Of a DNA stretch of 64,000 bases, positions 34,884 through 48,871 are shown in pieces. The notes beneath the pieces are model-generated. The model had not been told where the DNA came from. It saw nothing but the letters and a program-made list of their open reading frames with translations, and did not search any database. Position 1 is the stretch's first letter. Each line of letters starts with the position of its first letter. The stretch spans positions 3,595,250 to 3,659,249 of the forward strand of contig CAJSYZ010000003.1 in the NCBI GenBank assembly GCA_910574455.1, written 5' to 3'. Both the position numbers and the translations under genes were made by a program. This stretch comes from Trichaptum fuscoviolaceum (lineage: Eukaryota > Basidiomycota > Agaricomycetes > Hymenochaetales > Trichaptaceae).

Positions 34884-35277
34884 TCAGTGTCCATTAACGC
34901 TGCTGTTCGTGTTTGTGACATCGGCGAGGTCCCTTAGTTCGTCCCATGCTGTGTGAGAGTGCCGCAGAGCAATAATTTGCAGCTTCCCCAACCGGTAGCG
35001 CGAACTGATGCAAGACGTAAAAGTTGTGTCCCAGACTCGGGCCGCTGGTACTTACTTTTTGGAGCTGAGCCAACAATGAGTCTGTTTCTCGAGCCTTACT
35101 GTTCATTAAGAAAGAGCTACGACATCGATGTCATAGCTTTGCTGCTTAATGAAAGTGATCCACTGAGAGCAGTTGCCGGTTGAGGAGATGCCCAAAAGAG
35201 TCACTTAGCACGTTTGCGTCGACCACCTCAACCACCGACTGCCACGACCGAGCCACTTGCGGAGACGCATGGCCCAT
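34884..35277 (-). CDS. Small helical protein, unrecognised
   Basis: A three-exon model of about 90 residues. ATG 35277 gives MGHASPQVARSWQSVVEVVD, ending at NRQLLS; a 69-nt intron leads to ARETDSLLAQLQ; a 51-nt intron (GTAAGT...CAG) leads to NSRYRLGKLQIIALRHSHTA followed by WDELRDLADV and a stop at 34884-34886. The splices keep the frame and all three exons are helix-rich with a heptad-like pattern, which is why I think it is real. The frame is also open to an ATG at 35373, but that would overlap the neighbour's start. It is divergent from GPC1 (50 bp apart) and convergent with ATP7 (88 bp apart). Size and pattern recall small subunits of BLOC-1-like or kinetochore complexes, but I cannot assign it. 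Confidence 0.5.
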
Positions 35278-35327
35278 TTCTCTGCCATTAACCACAATCC
35301 TATCAACGCCTAAATACGCCTGCAAAG

Positions 35328-37216
35328 ATGTCGAGCGACTCGCTAAACGATCACTCGCGCCCACCGAGCCCAACAGACTCGCGGCCGCAAACTCCAGGCT
35401 TGTTCTCTAGTAATAGCAACGGAATGGGATTTTTCTCTGTCCCCTTCGAACGCTTCGTCCGCGACGATGCCTCGGAGTGGACGAGCGCGTTTACGCTTCT
35501 CGGTACACTCACTTCTCTCTCTCTATCGCGAACGTAGCTCATGGAATATACCAGACACCGTCGAGACGTTTTTCGACTCGCGCATGGACCTCCTTGAGCG
35601 GCGGCTGAAGAAGCAGACCGATAAGCTCAAGATGCGCGCCGAGGAGGCGTTCAAGTTCAAGGCGCCCTCTGGGGACATATTCGTCGCGAAAGACCTCGAC
35701 AGGGAGGTGCAGAAGTTCAAGTTGAAGGTGATTATATCCCCTGTTTTCGCGTACCTCGGAAGCACAAACCTGACGCGTCGGGGTTGTAGGTTTCGACGCG
35801 TATGACCAGCCTGGCGACAGCTTGGCAGTCAGCGAAGGTCGTACGGACCCGGGAAAAGATCTCGTTCTTCTTCGGGGTGATGTCTCTCCTCGCCACTGCA
35901 CTATTGTTTGGCATGGCTCCTGAGTGCGTACCTCATTTGCTGCAACGATGCGTCTTCGTGTATTGATCCACACACAGATGGCTTCATATCGCGTATACAG
36001 CACAAGCCTTATACCTTCTGCCAGTACGCGTGTATACGTATAAGAAACGCGCGTGGCATTATTTCCTCTTCGACCTATGCTACTACACCACGATTCTCAA
36101 CTTCATATTCATCTGGCTAGCGCCGTCCAGCTCGACTCTCTGGATTGCGTGCTATTGCTTAAGCCATGGTTCGTTGGCAAGCGCTGTCATCACTTGGAGG
36201 AATAGTCTTGTGTTTCACGACTCGGACAAAGTTACCTCTCTTTTCGTGCATATCTATGCTCCCTTGGTTTTCACTGTGATTAGGTGCGTTTTCCTTCAAG
36301 TCCAGTCGTTCTTATCTGACAGGAACTTTGTAGGCACTTCTATCCCAATGCAGAGACCCGTTTCCCTGCGGTCGCCAAAGTACCTCATCTCGAACCCCTG
36401 AAGGCCCTTGGTCTCAGTGGATTGATTTGTACGTTTGGACCTGTTTTTTTCTATGCATTTCTTTTGACAATGATATATAATCATTAGACATCATTTGGCA
36501 AGCGTTATATTGGAAGGTATGTTCGCGATGTAAGGTTACACAGTAACTTCTCTCTAATCACACGCGTAGTTCGTCATGGTCGACCGACGGACGAAGATTG
36601 AATCTGGTCTACGAACGACTTCATTTTCTTACATGCTAAATGACAAGAGGGGAGTGATTGGTCGCGCTCTTAGCACCGTTCCTCAGAGCTACAGAGAAGC
36701 AGCATTCATCGCTGGTCAACTGGGTACGATACGCTCTTTTCCCCTCAATTGACAGCCCGGCTAATGCACGTTTTAGTCTATACAATGCTCACTGAGCTGC
36801 CTGTCTTTATACTCTATGAATCATCCTTCTGGAGCGGTGTATTCCTCATCATCATATTCGCTGTGAGTGTATGGAACGGTGGAGGTTTCTATATCGAGGT
36901 CTTTGGTCGCAAGTGCGTAAATCATCGAGCTACCTTCTATCTCGTGCCTAACGGTTCCGTTACTAGATTTGAGAGAGAACTCGAAGCACTCCGCAGGGAA
37001 CTCGCTGAAGGGGCTGCTTCTCGATCAGGTATTGCAACACCAGCTGACGGTGGCGATTTCACATCGCATTCGCGAACGGCTAGCGAGGATAACCTGTCCT
37101 TGGAATCGCCCGTACTCGTCGCGAAAGATCTTGGACCGAGTGATCTTGTGCCAACGCCCTCTATCTCGGTGCAGTCTGAATCGTCCGATGAACTAGAGCC
37201 AAAGAAGGATCGATAG
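35328..37216 (+). CDS. GPC1: Glycerophosphocholine acyltransferase (GPC1, DUF2838)
   Basis: Acylates glycerophosphocholine to lyso-phosphatidylcholine in the ER membrane, part of phosphatidylcholine remodelling in fungi and plants. Start ATG 35328 (MSSDSLNDHSRPPSPTDSRP), a Ser/Pro-rich cytosolic tail. After the first intron comes DTVETFFDSRMDLLERR, then SFFFGVMSLLATALLFGMAP (membrane helix), LYLLPVRVYTYKKRAWHYFL, DLCYYTTILNFIFIWLAPSS, SLASAVITWRNSLVFHDSDK (conserved core), SLFVHIYAPLVFTVIRHFYP, GLSGLIYIIWQALYW, SYMLNDKRGVIGR and a C-terminal pair of hydrophobic helices ending NGGGFYIEVFGRKFERELE. About eight exons; stop at 37216. The NS-FHD-K--SLFIH-region is the family's most conserved part. 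The tail carries a Ser-rich extension of about 80 residues. Confidence 0.93.
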
Positions 37217-37536
37217 TCTTCCCGACCAATCTGTTCACGTCTATTAGATGATCAGCAGCTTTTATCATATCCTCATTTTCTGTAATCATGCTTGATTCCC
37301 TTTGGTTTTATGACGACTTCTTATGACCCTCTCGCACTAAACATATATATCCATTCTTCTAGTTTTAATCTGGATCTCGAATTTAGTCCCTTTCATATAC
37401 CTCCTTTATACATGCCTTGATTGTAACAGCTTCCGCTGATGACTCTTTTGATGATGTTGGCTTAATGGTGATCTATTTGGTAAACATGCTCCTGTAGTAA
37501 GTACACTTTGTTGATGATCATGCCTAGGTATGGAAA

Positions 37537-39261
37537 TCATGAATCGCGTTCGAGTGAGGAGTATAGAGGGTCGACTTCGCCCTCCGAGTTGAAAGACTCC
37601 CATTGCTCGCCACTGAAGACCCAACCTGCGAATGGGCCTTCAGGGCCTTTTAGCGCTACTCGAGCAGCTGCGAACAGAGCACAAAACCTTTTCGCCTGAT
37701 AGTACGTCATACTCGACCTATAAGTGTTAATTGAGTATACCAATTCCAAAGAAACGAGACTACATAGTCTCACGATATCTCCGGTGCTTGCAGCACCCGT
37801 AAGGTTTCTAGATGCAGCCTAAATAGCTGGAGCTTGCAGACGCGAGGGCTATGATAGCCAGAGGCCCAGTTAGCTGTGAGTCAATTGAAATATTTCAGTT
37901 CTGCTAGCGCACCGATACTTCTCAAGGCCACGATGTTTGGCGCCAATGCCACGCCTGGCTCCGTTTATTATAATTTCTTGGCCAAGTGGAGAGTCTGCGA
38001 ACCAACATAAAGCTGTTTCAGAGTTCAGACTTAGCACTCAGAAGAGAAAATAATAGTTTTCTTAGACGTACATTCGTTACTGGAAGGTGGCGATGGCTTA
38101 TCCGGTGCCAATGCTTGCAGTGCTTCTTTAGAGTACTTGAAGGCGACGGACGTAAAGTAAAGAGCCGGCATAGCTAGATGGTACCCGTCCGAGAGGCCTG
38201 AAAGTATTTCTCGTTCAATTCAAAGCTATTGAGCCCGGATACTTGCAAAAAGCCTTACCAGATATATCCTTCAATCGGCCATACAACGCCCTCTCACAAT
38301 CTTCGCGGACAGCAGGCCTCAGGTCCCTCGGAATGTCGCCAAGGATCACGGATGTAACGTAGACCGGCGCAAAGAGAGACGCGGCTAGCGCGCCCTGCAC
38401 GCCTAGGACGTTCCATGCGGCCAGCTTGTCGCTGCAAGACATGCAGCGCGTCGGCGGCGAGTCGGCGCGCCCGGGTTTCGTGCGCAGGACGCCGTGGAGC
38501 GCGTAGTTGTTGCGCCCGCGCGAGGCCGCGCCTGGCGGTGGCGGCGCGGGCGGCGCGGCGTCTTTAAGGGCGGCCATTGCCGGGTCCTGCGATGCGGCCA
38601 GATAGCGCATGGACGCGTCGCCGCCTATCCTCACGCGCAGATTGTCGAGCCACGCCATTACCCCGCGGGGGAACGTTGTGACCGGGAACCCGATTCGCAG
38701 ATAGCGAGCGCGTATCCGAGTAATTTTTGTTTGGTGTGGTATGGAGGGGAGTCGACGGGGAAGATGGGAGATGGGTTATAGGTCGGTGAAACAGAGTGAG
38801 GATATGCATGGAGAAACCTCACAAGGTACGGTGGAAATGTACATGTGCAGATTTACATTCTCCTTCAACGCCCATTTCCCGCCAGTATTTCCCTCGACCC
38901 AAGGTGAACCGGTGGTCGAATGGACTGCACGCTGGACCTCTTCGTAGAGCCAACGTATCAGGCTCCGCCGTGCCAAAACCTCCGCATGGCTATCGTGCAG
39001 TGCGTCTCCGCGAATGGGGTATTTGACCGTCGGTAGACATTTGGCTCCTGTCGCCAGTGATACAACCTTCAAGTCGGAAGAAGAGCCAGGAGACAATGCG
39101 TTGCAGGGAGCGGATGATGTGGGATCCGGAGCTACTGCTTCCAGAACGAAAGCAGCCAAGACCATATACTGATAGTCGTTCGACGGCTTGAATTTGCAGG
39201 AGTCATATTGAGTGTGGACAAGGTTGACAATGCGCTCTGGGAGGTCAGATGGTGATTGCAT
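37537..39261 (-). CDS. TAD1: tRNA-specific adenosine deaminase (TAD1/ADAT1)
   Basis: Converts adenosine 37 of tRNA-Ala to inosine. Start ATG 39261 (MQSPSDLPERIVNLVHTQYD). Catalytic features: RGDALHDSHAEVLARR (HAE zinc/proton-transfer motif), STVPC joined by splicing to GDASMRYLA (PCGD), and RCMSCSDKLAAWNVLGVQGA (second zinc Cys). Downstream exons: ISG-LSDGYHLAMPALYFTSVAF, SPLGQEIIINGARRGIGAKH, CKLQLFRLHLETLRVLQAPE and a last exon MTYYQAKRFCALFAAARVAL, GPFAGWVFSGEQWESF, stop at 37537. The 3' exons lie in what first looks like a 1-kb empty gap. A Pro/Ala-rich insertion (PPAPPPPGAA) sits between the two zinc-binding halves. The junction before CKLQLF is the least certain. Confidence 0.88.
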
Positions 39262-39501
39262 TGATTGAACATACAGCTTGACCTTGCAATGAAATTATGC
39301 GGCAAAAGCCGCGTCGGAGCTCAGGCTGAATTTGAACTTCTGACCGGCGGACTCACTTGGACCCACGATATTTCTTTTCCTGGATGAATGAGGAGTAACA
39401 CTAATTAGCTGCATGAAGCCAAGGAATGCTTCCGTCATCAGCCCCAGATGATGACGACGATGCACTTTGCGCCCTCCACAGCACAATGAGGCTACAGGGC
39501 G

Positions 39502-39508
39502 TATATAA
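39502..39508 (+). promoter_or_regulatory. TATA box of the Con-6-type gene
   Basis: TATATAA within gtatataagc, 99 bp upstream of the ATG at 39607. It is the clearest TATA box in the window and fits a strongly or inducibly expressed small gene. Confidence 0.6.
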
Positions 39509-39606
39509 GCAGGACGTCGGACTGGTCTAAGCCTTATCAAAATCATTTGCACGCAATTCACGTACAACTATCTCCTATATCCTCAAATCATTCTCCATCT
39601 AAAAAC

Positions 39607-40063
39607 ATGTTCGGAAGCTCTTCTCGTCGCACTCGCACCAGTGGCACTACCCGTCGCTCTGGCCACCGCTCAATCTTCCATCGCACTGATCCTGATCGTC
39701 GCGCAGGCGGATTAAAGTGAGTCTATTGCATCTTTGGCTTCTGGTCTCATGATACTGACTCGTATTTTGACATCAAAGAGCAGCCCTGCACAATCCCAAT
39801 ACCACCCATGAAGGTCGGAGGGAGGCGAAGCATGAGCTTCATGCGATGGTTAGTAGCGTCCGAACCAACGCTACATTCAACATTCATCTCATCTTTATTG
39901 CTTTTGTCTCTAACAGGGTCGTGGCAACGAAGCGCATGGCCACCCGAGCATAATGTCGCGCATCAAACATGCTTTGGGCATCCGTTCTCGAAGCCCTCGT
40001 ACGCGCACAACGCGCACGAAGAGGAGCACTGGCAGTCGTTTCGGGTTTTCAAGAAGGCGTTAA
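39607..40063 (+). CDS. Con-6 (conidiation protein 6) family small protein
   Basis: Three exons. Exon 1 from ATG 39607 codes MFGSSSRRTRTSGTTRRSGH and HRTDPDRRAGGLK; exon 2 codes AALHNPNTTHEGRREAKHEL; exon 3 codes GRGNEAHGHPSIMSRIKHAL and an Arg/Ser-rich tail FGFSRRR. The GGLKAALHNPNTTHEGRREAK block matches the G-x-KA-L-NPNTS-EAK pattern of the Con-6 family, small proteins induced at conidiation in Neurospora and common in mushrooms with unknown function. The protein is about 110 residues, strongly basic, and has only one clear repeat of the motif. It is divergent from TAD1. Confidence 0.83.
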
Positions 40064-43000
40064 TAGGTTCTGAAATCCAATTTATACGCTTTATTATATT
40101 ATTTTCGCATACCGATGATACCATCATCCTCTAATGGATCTGATCCTGTAATGTAATGATATTGTTGTACTGTTACCAGCGGTGTTGTAATGTTAGTCTA
40201 CTTCCTAATCCCACGAGATGCTTTACAGCTTTCCTCAAATTATGCGGATTATGACCTTTGAAACCTGCTACATGCGCCGGACTTGTTGTAAATAATTGAG
40301 GGATCGTTCTACTCTGTGGGATGTACCCAAATTCTTAACAGGTAAAGAGCTCGATAACCCATCCGGCGGCTTGCACTACTACATAGCACAATCGAACACA
40401 GATGCAGACAACGATACCCCACCTCCTCGGTCGGTCAATTATAAAAAGGCCGATAGCACCATTGCGCTATAACAAGATACCACTATCTCCGAATCACTGC
40501 CTCACGCGCCACAAAGCCAGCGCCAAAGTCCGTACTAAAAAGCGACAACATCCCAACAATAGCACGTCGAATACGCCAATGACACAGGATTCCCTCCGAT
40601 GTACTGCAGCTCCTGAGTTTCTGAGTTCGGTCGAGTCCATAGAAGTGACTAAGATGCGCATGACGAAGGTGCATGGAAGTTGTTGGCGTTTGATAGCCGA
40701 GCGTAAAGAAGCCACTGGCACTGACTGTGATCAAGACAGCGACGCCAGACGCACATGCACCGGCGTGTGCTGAATATGTACCGAAGACAGTGTTCGGAGA
40801 GCCGCCGAGCTGAGCGGGCGATACCACTGCCGGCCACCGTGGACGGTGGTCAGGAGCGATATCTGTCGGTGTTCATTGCGAGACATAGAAGCAAAGTCAC
40901 ATAGTACCAGTGAGCTCAGAATAGAATACATGCCGGCGCGATCAAACCCAGCATCCAAGTATGGGGATTCAGCGGTATGCAGAAGTTGCGAAGCCAAAAG
41001 GGCGAAAAATTAGACGACTGATTGTTGCCCGTTCTCCCAATACCGTGCTATCCGAAGTAAGTACCTGAATAGCTACCCTTGCCGCCACGCATGCGCGGGG
41101 CACACGACCCTCGGGTGGCCGCTTTGATCTGGCCAAGGCCCTTAGCATCAGTCTACACCTCTTCGTATACATGCATCTTGATGGCTTGCATGTATGCACA
41201 AGTTTGAAGACAGACTCCGGGCCTACAAATCCCTCGTCAATGCATCACAGCGCCCTTCCATTGCAGATGATCAATGCGGCGTTAAAGCGAGCTCTCGGAG
41301 TGAGCTGCATTGCATCGTCATGATCAGGAACACGCTCCCCGTCACGGTCCCTATGGCCGCAGGCCACAGACCATTGCGCACAGCAAACTTCGCGGAAAGG
41401 CCGCAAGCTAAAGTGAAGGAAGTAGAAGTCAAAATGCGTCTGTGCATACCACGGTGTTCCTGAGTATGATAGCCAGGTACCAGAAACGCTCTTCACGTTG
41501 CCTATTAGCATCTCCGAGCAAAACATCTTCGAAGATAGCATCACTAGTGCACCCCGGGGCCAGTCATCACACGCTTCCCGCATGCAAAATACCGATCATG
41601 CGAGGGTAAGACCGATCATCGCCCTGAAGCTAGAGCCCCCATGCGAAGCCTGCATACATGAAATCTGATTCCTAGAGACAAAAATCAATGATGACTCGAG
41701 AAGTGGAATTGAACATACCATGGCCGCGGAATTGTCAAGAATCAAGATCACTGATCACGCATGGGCACACAACGACCGGTTGTGCGAAAGTCCCCATGGG
41801 CGGATGCATAGAGAGTTGACCGGTTCATGCCCGTGTTGTATGTAGGAGAAAGAGAGAAAGGCTGCACTCAAAGCGCCCATGTACTGGAAGGCCGTCAGGG
41901 ACCGAGGATCGCCGGTATCTAAGCGAGGGATCGGCGTTTGCAGGAGAACATTGTTCGGCCCACACAAGCTGTCAGATAAACAAGAGCCGGAATGCTGTGT
42001 CACACCAGCGTGGACACACCAAAGACAGCTGATCCCGCCAAATAAAAAAGGACACAGGAAGTGTCAGTGCCAGTGTCTGCGGCATCATAATGCCGTAGCC
42101 CGCAAGCATTTTTCATGCGTTTTTTCATGATTCATTTGAGACCTGTTGAAAGGCCTGGGGTGGTCTCGTGGTCTCCGCGGATGAAAAAAAATTGTATCAG
42201 CGAGCGAAGAGCGAGAGGACATTGTTTGAGACATTTTGTGCTATTACCATGGGAGCCGAAAGCTTGCCAGAGAAACAGATTCGAGGTGAAATACTGATTT
42301 GTCTTTTGGGTCTTAGTTCGAGGGCAGAACCGGTCGCCACGGCCTGTCCGAAGCAGTGTGGGAACCAACGCGGGTGTGGCAACTGGCAAGCGTCAATGCC
42401 AGTGAATGGCGTCCGGCGAGAATCCTCGACGTCGAAATCCTATTATCAAGTGTCAGCGGGATTCTTTGACCAACATGAAAGGAAACATCAGAGGAAGAAG
42501 GAAAACTCATGGTGTCTCACACTGACAGCAAATTGCAATATTATAGCGCAAGAAGGTCTCGCAGGGGTTGTGACAGGAGTGTGCTCAGGCTAGTAGTGGG
42601 CCGCGTCTACGGTTGCCAGTGCGGCTACACTGTAGTACGCATACACGCGCGTCATTAGAAAAGGGGCGCTTCGACGTTCAAGAACAATAAACCTAGGCAC
42701 AGCGTCAGCACTGACGTGGTCTATTCGGGAAGGCACGTCTGAGTATATGCGCTTAACGCGTTCGGCGAGCATGTGTGCGTGTTCTCGGCGAGTTCGAGTC
42801 TTCTGTGTCAATATGTATATCATACACCCAATGAAGTGCGAGAAGTCCGAATACACGGCTTTTACGACGTATGTTTTGTGATAACCGACTTCTGTGCCTA
42901 AGAATATACGGAAATTGAACTAAGGAAAACATGCATACAAACGTACTTACTAACAAAGCCTGCGTTAAGCCGAGGTGCTTAGTCCTGGCACCCACGGTGC

Positions 43001-46000
43001 TATCGCATGTAATGTAAATGACGGATCCCAGAATACACCACCCACGGCGGAGACTATTGGCTATTGCAAGGCGTGACTCGGAATCGGACCCGAGCTCAGG
43101 CTTGGATTGGGCTGCCTGCGCCCGGAAGCACGTCCACGATACGCCCAGTCAGACTTGTTTGCGCAGCTCAAGTTGCACTTTCGACGCCCCTCTGGCACAA
43201 TGACTCGGACTCACTCAATGGCGGAAAAGGTGCAACTTTGTCCGTGACGGGGCCAGTACGTACGCGTTGCATTCCTCCGGGAGGAAGGCACAATGCACAG
43301 AAGAATCCGAAAACAGTGAAATAACATGTAGTACCGACGTACGATACGTAACCTACACCATGAAGAATAGCGCAGTGTTGAAATTCGTTACTCACCGGAA
43401 GTGCCAGACGGTGTCACGGTCGGCTTGGAGAATAGAGACAGAGATGAAATGATTTTCAGTAAAGGAAAATTGCAAGCTCGAACAGGTACCATATGCCGCA
43501 TGCAAGCTCAGAGCCTTCCCCGCGTTTTCGAACCTGGCCTTGGCTCTGGGCGTTTGTTCGGCTTTTACCCCTTTCGAAATTCGTTGTCGCGTTCGCGGGC
43601 GGCTGCAGCAGCACAGCCGATACAAAAAACACAAAAGCTGCCTAGCAGGGGCCCAGTGCGTGCCAATGGTGTGCTACAGTAGTAACGGCGCGCGGCGTTA
43701 GTACCTGGAGACACGCATACAGTGCTCAGAGCCAAGACTGTCAACAGCGAAACACCAACTTGAAAGTAGCAGGCGCATAGTACTATGGCAGCCAAGTTGC
43801 CTCAAAGACACAAACAATTGATATGTTACCTTGCGTTCGGGTGCTTGGTCACGTTGCGTTGCACGGTGCTCGTTCGGTGTCGCCGGCGGTGGAGATTAAG
43901 GTAGTCAATGTGTGCAGCCCCAGCAGCGAGGGGCATTGGTTCGAAAGTGAGCCTGCCAGTGAGCCCAGCGCTGTTGTGCAGAATCCGGGCTCGGTTTCCG
44001 GCCGGAACGTCCATTGCTACTGGCACTGTGCGAGGCGCGTGACCCGGGTATTGCCCGTTCAAGGATATCATTTCGTCGTATAAGGAAAGTACATCTGAAC
44101 TCCGTCCGTCAATTCCGAGCACGAATTCAAACCGAGCGCTGAATTCAACGCACACATGCCTGAGCCCACGGCGCAGTCGCAACGAGGACGTCGAACATCA
44201 CCTCGTCAGAAATAGGCAAAAGAAAAAAGCGCCAGTGGAATCTGGAGAAGGTCCACGTTTTCTTAAGCCCCGACATAGAGTGCAACTCGCAGGATTCAGT
44301 CAGTGCGGCTTGAGGCTACTACTCTATAGATGCTGCGCGGCAGCACACTCATGCGCAGCCCGAGCCCGGCCCCGAGCGGACGTCGACGTCTTCTGCTCTA
44401 AGTATAACGGTTGTGCGCAGTCAATCCAAACTAATTAATCGCGTTTACGAGGCACACCATGATTCTGAGATAGCACGCACGCATACATAGGACGTGCCAT
44501 GACGTTGCCTCCGGGCCCGGGCACGAGTACTCCGAGTCGAATCGATGGTTTTCCGGACCACTTGCACATATGCATGTATGTCATGGTGATAAGCATGCAC
44601 GGCTTCAGCAAACAAGATTCTAGCGAGGTACATGTGCATGTAATTGCGGAGGCGTCGAGGTACTGTCACCAGGTACATGTACAACTGGTATGCTTGAACC
44701 TAGCCTAGAACTTCAACTCGGACACCGGCTTCTACATTATATGGACTCGGAAGACCTGCCGCGCGCCTTAGTCCTACATAACGAGCTAAAAGCCGCCTCC
44801 CCCTCGAAGCAGTACCTTCCTCGTCGTGGAGTTAAGCATTCCAGTGGTCCATGTAGGTGTCCGAGTGGACTCGGAATGAGTCTGCGTTCTAGCGAGGTAC
44901 CGTACAGCCCGAGTGGCGCACGGCGCGCACAGGGACAAAGGCACAGAAGATCTTGAAAGAGAGGAGAAGAGAGAAGGAAGAGAAGCCTTTCTGTCCAGTT
45001 TTTTTCTACTAGCGTAAGTGCCAGCGCTTGCTGCGATGGTTCCAAGCACTGAACGCATATGGCGCATACACTGGTTCATCCTACACCTATACCTTATACA
45101 GTGCGCGCGTCCGAGGGCAGTGCAACATACATTTTTTCTTCTTCTTTCCTTCCTTCATACATGCAAGACAAAAAACCTACGCTCAATTTCTAGTTCCCGA
45201 TCGCGATCCCCCGTTCTTGTGATTTGCCCATATGCGTGTAGTAGTAACTGTTATTATTACGACTTGTATTAGTTCTATAGACATTAATATGCACATATGT
45301 GTCTATACAGGTACAATAGTGTATAACGTATACGTTTGCAAGTTCTTGGTTGGGTGGTATACATGTACACAATGCAATGTGGGTAAACAGCTCAGAATGG
45401 GTTGCGAACGAATGGGCGAGAACAGAAGAAAGATTATCAATGCAATGAGAGGTCGTACAGCTTTCTTTGCTTTCTTTTGTGTACAACGATCAGGAATGGG
45501 AAAGAAGAGGAAAGGTGACGAAGGAATGTCGCGGGTTGTTGCAGATAAGGGGAGCAGGTTGATTGCATGAGAAAGGCGAAAGACGAAGATTAGGATGAGA
45601 ATTACGGTAACGTGGATCGAATACAAAACTTGGGGAAAACAGAGAAAGAAACTCAATTCGGAGGCAATCGAGCGAAAGAAAAAAAAAGACGACCGTATGT
45701 CATCTATCCGTGCAGACTCGAATTTATGTCAATGAAGCACATGAGATAGAACGGGTGCGCAGATATGAACGTGTGAGGAGCCAGGCACGTCGCGTCGTGC
45801 CAATCGAATAAACTCTGGGTGCTCGAGCGTGTGGCCCGCGAGCGTGACGCAAATAGAGCCCCGCACGGCAGACAGGCACGAGAGCGAGGAGCGAGGCGGT
45901 TATTTATCCCATCCGCGTCTGTGCCTGGGTGTGCCAGGTTGCATGTGAGCATAGAATTTCGAGAGCAAAGTGGTGGGGGTTTCAGTAGTCGAGTCGATGT

Positions 46001-46019
46001 GCGCGTTTCCTGTAGCAAA
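40064..46019. other. 6-kb gene-poor island
   Basis: No convincing gene. ORFs are short, overlap on both strands and have no exon-like conservation. Inverted arms atacatgca...tgcatgtat lie around 41168-41196, and gtacatgtac palindromes recur (44673-44682 and the similar site near 45360). The last part is the 3' flank of the PPxY protein. Decayed mobile DNA is possible but I found no long terminal repeats or transposase-like frame. Confidence 0.4.
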
Positions 46020-46811
46020 TTATCCGTCCCAACATGTCATCATGTACGCCTCGATACAGTCCCAGTCGATGACATCGTCCTTCGCTTCCGTCGTCGGGAG
46101 CGCAGCAGGCTCCGGGGCCGGGCACGCGCGTGCGCCGTCCCAGGGGTGGATCGGGGAGAGTGCGGCCTGCGTGGCCTCTGCGTAGCTCGGCGGAGGCGTG
46201 GGGCTGGGCTTGACGCGCCATGCGAGCGGCGGCGTCGAGGGCACGGTGACCTGGATGCGCGGGATGTCGGCCGGTGTGCGGCGCGTCGTCTTTTCGCGCG
46301 GCGCAGGCGCGTATGCTGTCTTGGTTGGCAGAGCTGGCAGCGGACGAGGCCCGCGTGGGCGCTGGACACGGGTGAGGTGCGCAGGCGAAGATGAGGACGA
46401 GGCAGATTGCGGGGAGTTGGGCTCGGAGAAGAAGGTGCTGAAGCGAGATTGGGATGAGCTGCAAGAGGAGAAAGTGCCGCACGTCGAGATGGTCTCTGCA
46501 GGCGAAATGGGCGAGTGTAGTGCCTCCTCTTCACCGTATCCCCCGTCGTCCACCAGCTCCTCTTCGTCCGAGTCGTCCGAGCACACCGAGTCGGTGCTGC
46601 ACACGGAGAGCGAGCGCGGGCGCGACGCCGGGGTGCCGTAGAGGGAGGTTGGGCAGGACTTGATGTTCTGGACGAAGTGCTCTAGGGCGAACTTGGCGGC
46701 GACGGTGAGGCTCTGGGAAGCGTGGTCGGGGTGTGGGAGGTGGGAGGGGTAGTAGGAGTAGGGGTCGTATGTCATGGAGGACATGGCGGGCAGGCTGTGG
46801 GGACGAGGCAT
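46020..46811 (-). CDS. Ser/Pro-rich hypothetical protein with PPxY motif
   Basis: Intronless, 263 residues (MPRPHSLPAMSSMTYDPYSY start). The N-terminal third has a helical segment (SLTVAAKFALEHFVQNIKSC). The middle is Ser-rich and acidic (SVCSDDSDEEELVDD), then Pro/Ser-rich (PRGPRPLPALPTK). Near the C-terminus is PTPPPSYAEATQAA, a canonical PPxY motif bound by WW domains of Rsp5/Nedd4-type ubiquitin ligases, followed by DDVIDWDCIEAYMMTCWDG. The high GC bias and the absence of stops could be partly due to composition, and an overlapping antisense frame exists. The helix and the conserved-looking ends make this strand the better choice. Function unknown. Confidence 0.65.
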   Translation of the reverse strand: MPRPHSLPAMSSMTYDPYSYYPSHLPHPDHASQSLTVAAKFALEHFVQNIKSCPTSLYGTPASRPRSLSVCSTDSVCSDDSDEEELVDDGGYGEEEALHSPISPAETISTCGTFSSCSSSQSRFSTFFSEPNSPQSASSSSSPAHLTRVQRPRGPRPLPALPTKTAYAPAPREKTTRRTPADIPRIQVTVPSTPPLAWRVKPSPTPPPSYAEATQAALSPIHPWDGARACPAPEPAALPTTEAKDDVIDWDCIEAYMMTCWDG

Positions 46812-47024
46812 GAGTTTGGCGGGGAGTTGAAAGATCTGGAGACGGGTATTTGTAGCATGGTGGACGGAAGCTTATATGTACTGGTTGGAGGAGAAGAGGC
46901 GTACTACCGAGCTTCCCGGAGCGAGTCAAATCCCCACCCTACCTCCTTCCTCTTTCGGCCCATCCTCAATTCCGACTCCGCTTCGAGTCCTCAATTGTGT
47001 CCAACCTTCCAGCGTCTGTCTACC

Positions 47025-48871
<1,847 letters not shown>

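Noticed and set aside
42168..42593. 141-codon frame in the left gene-poor island
   Set aside because: Cys/Ser/Gln-rich with no repeating pattern or zinc-finger spacing; likely chance.
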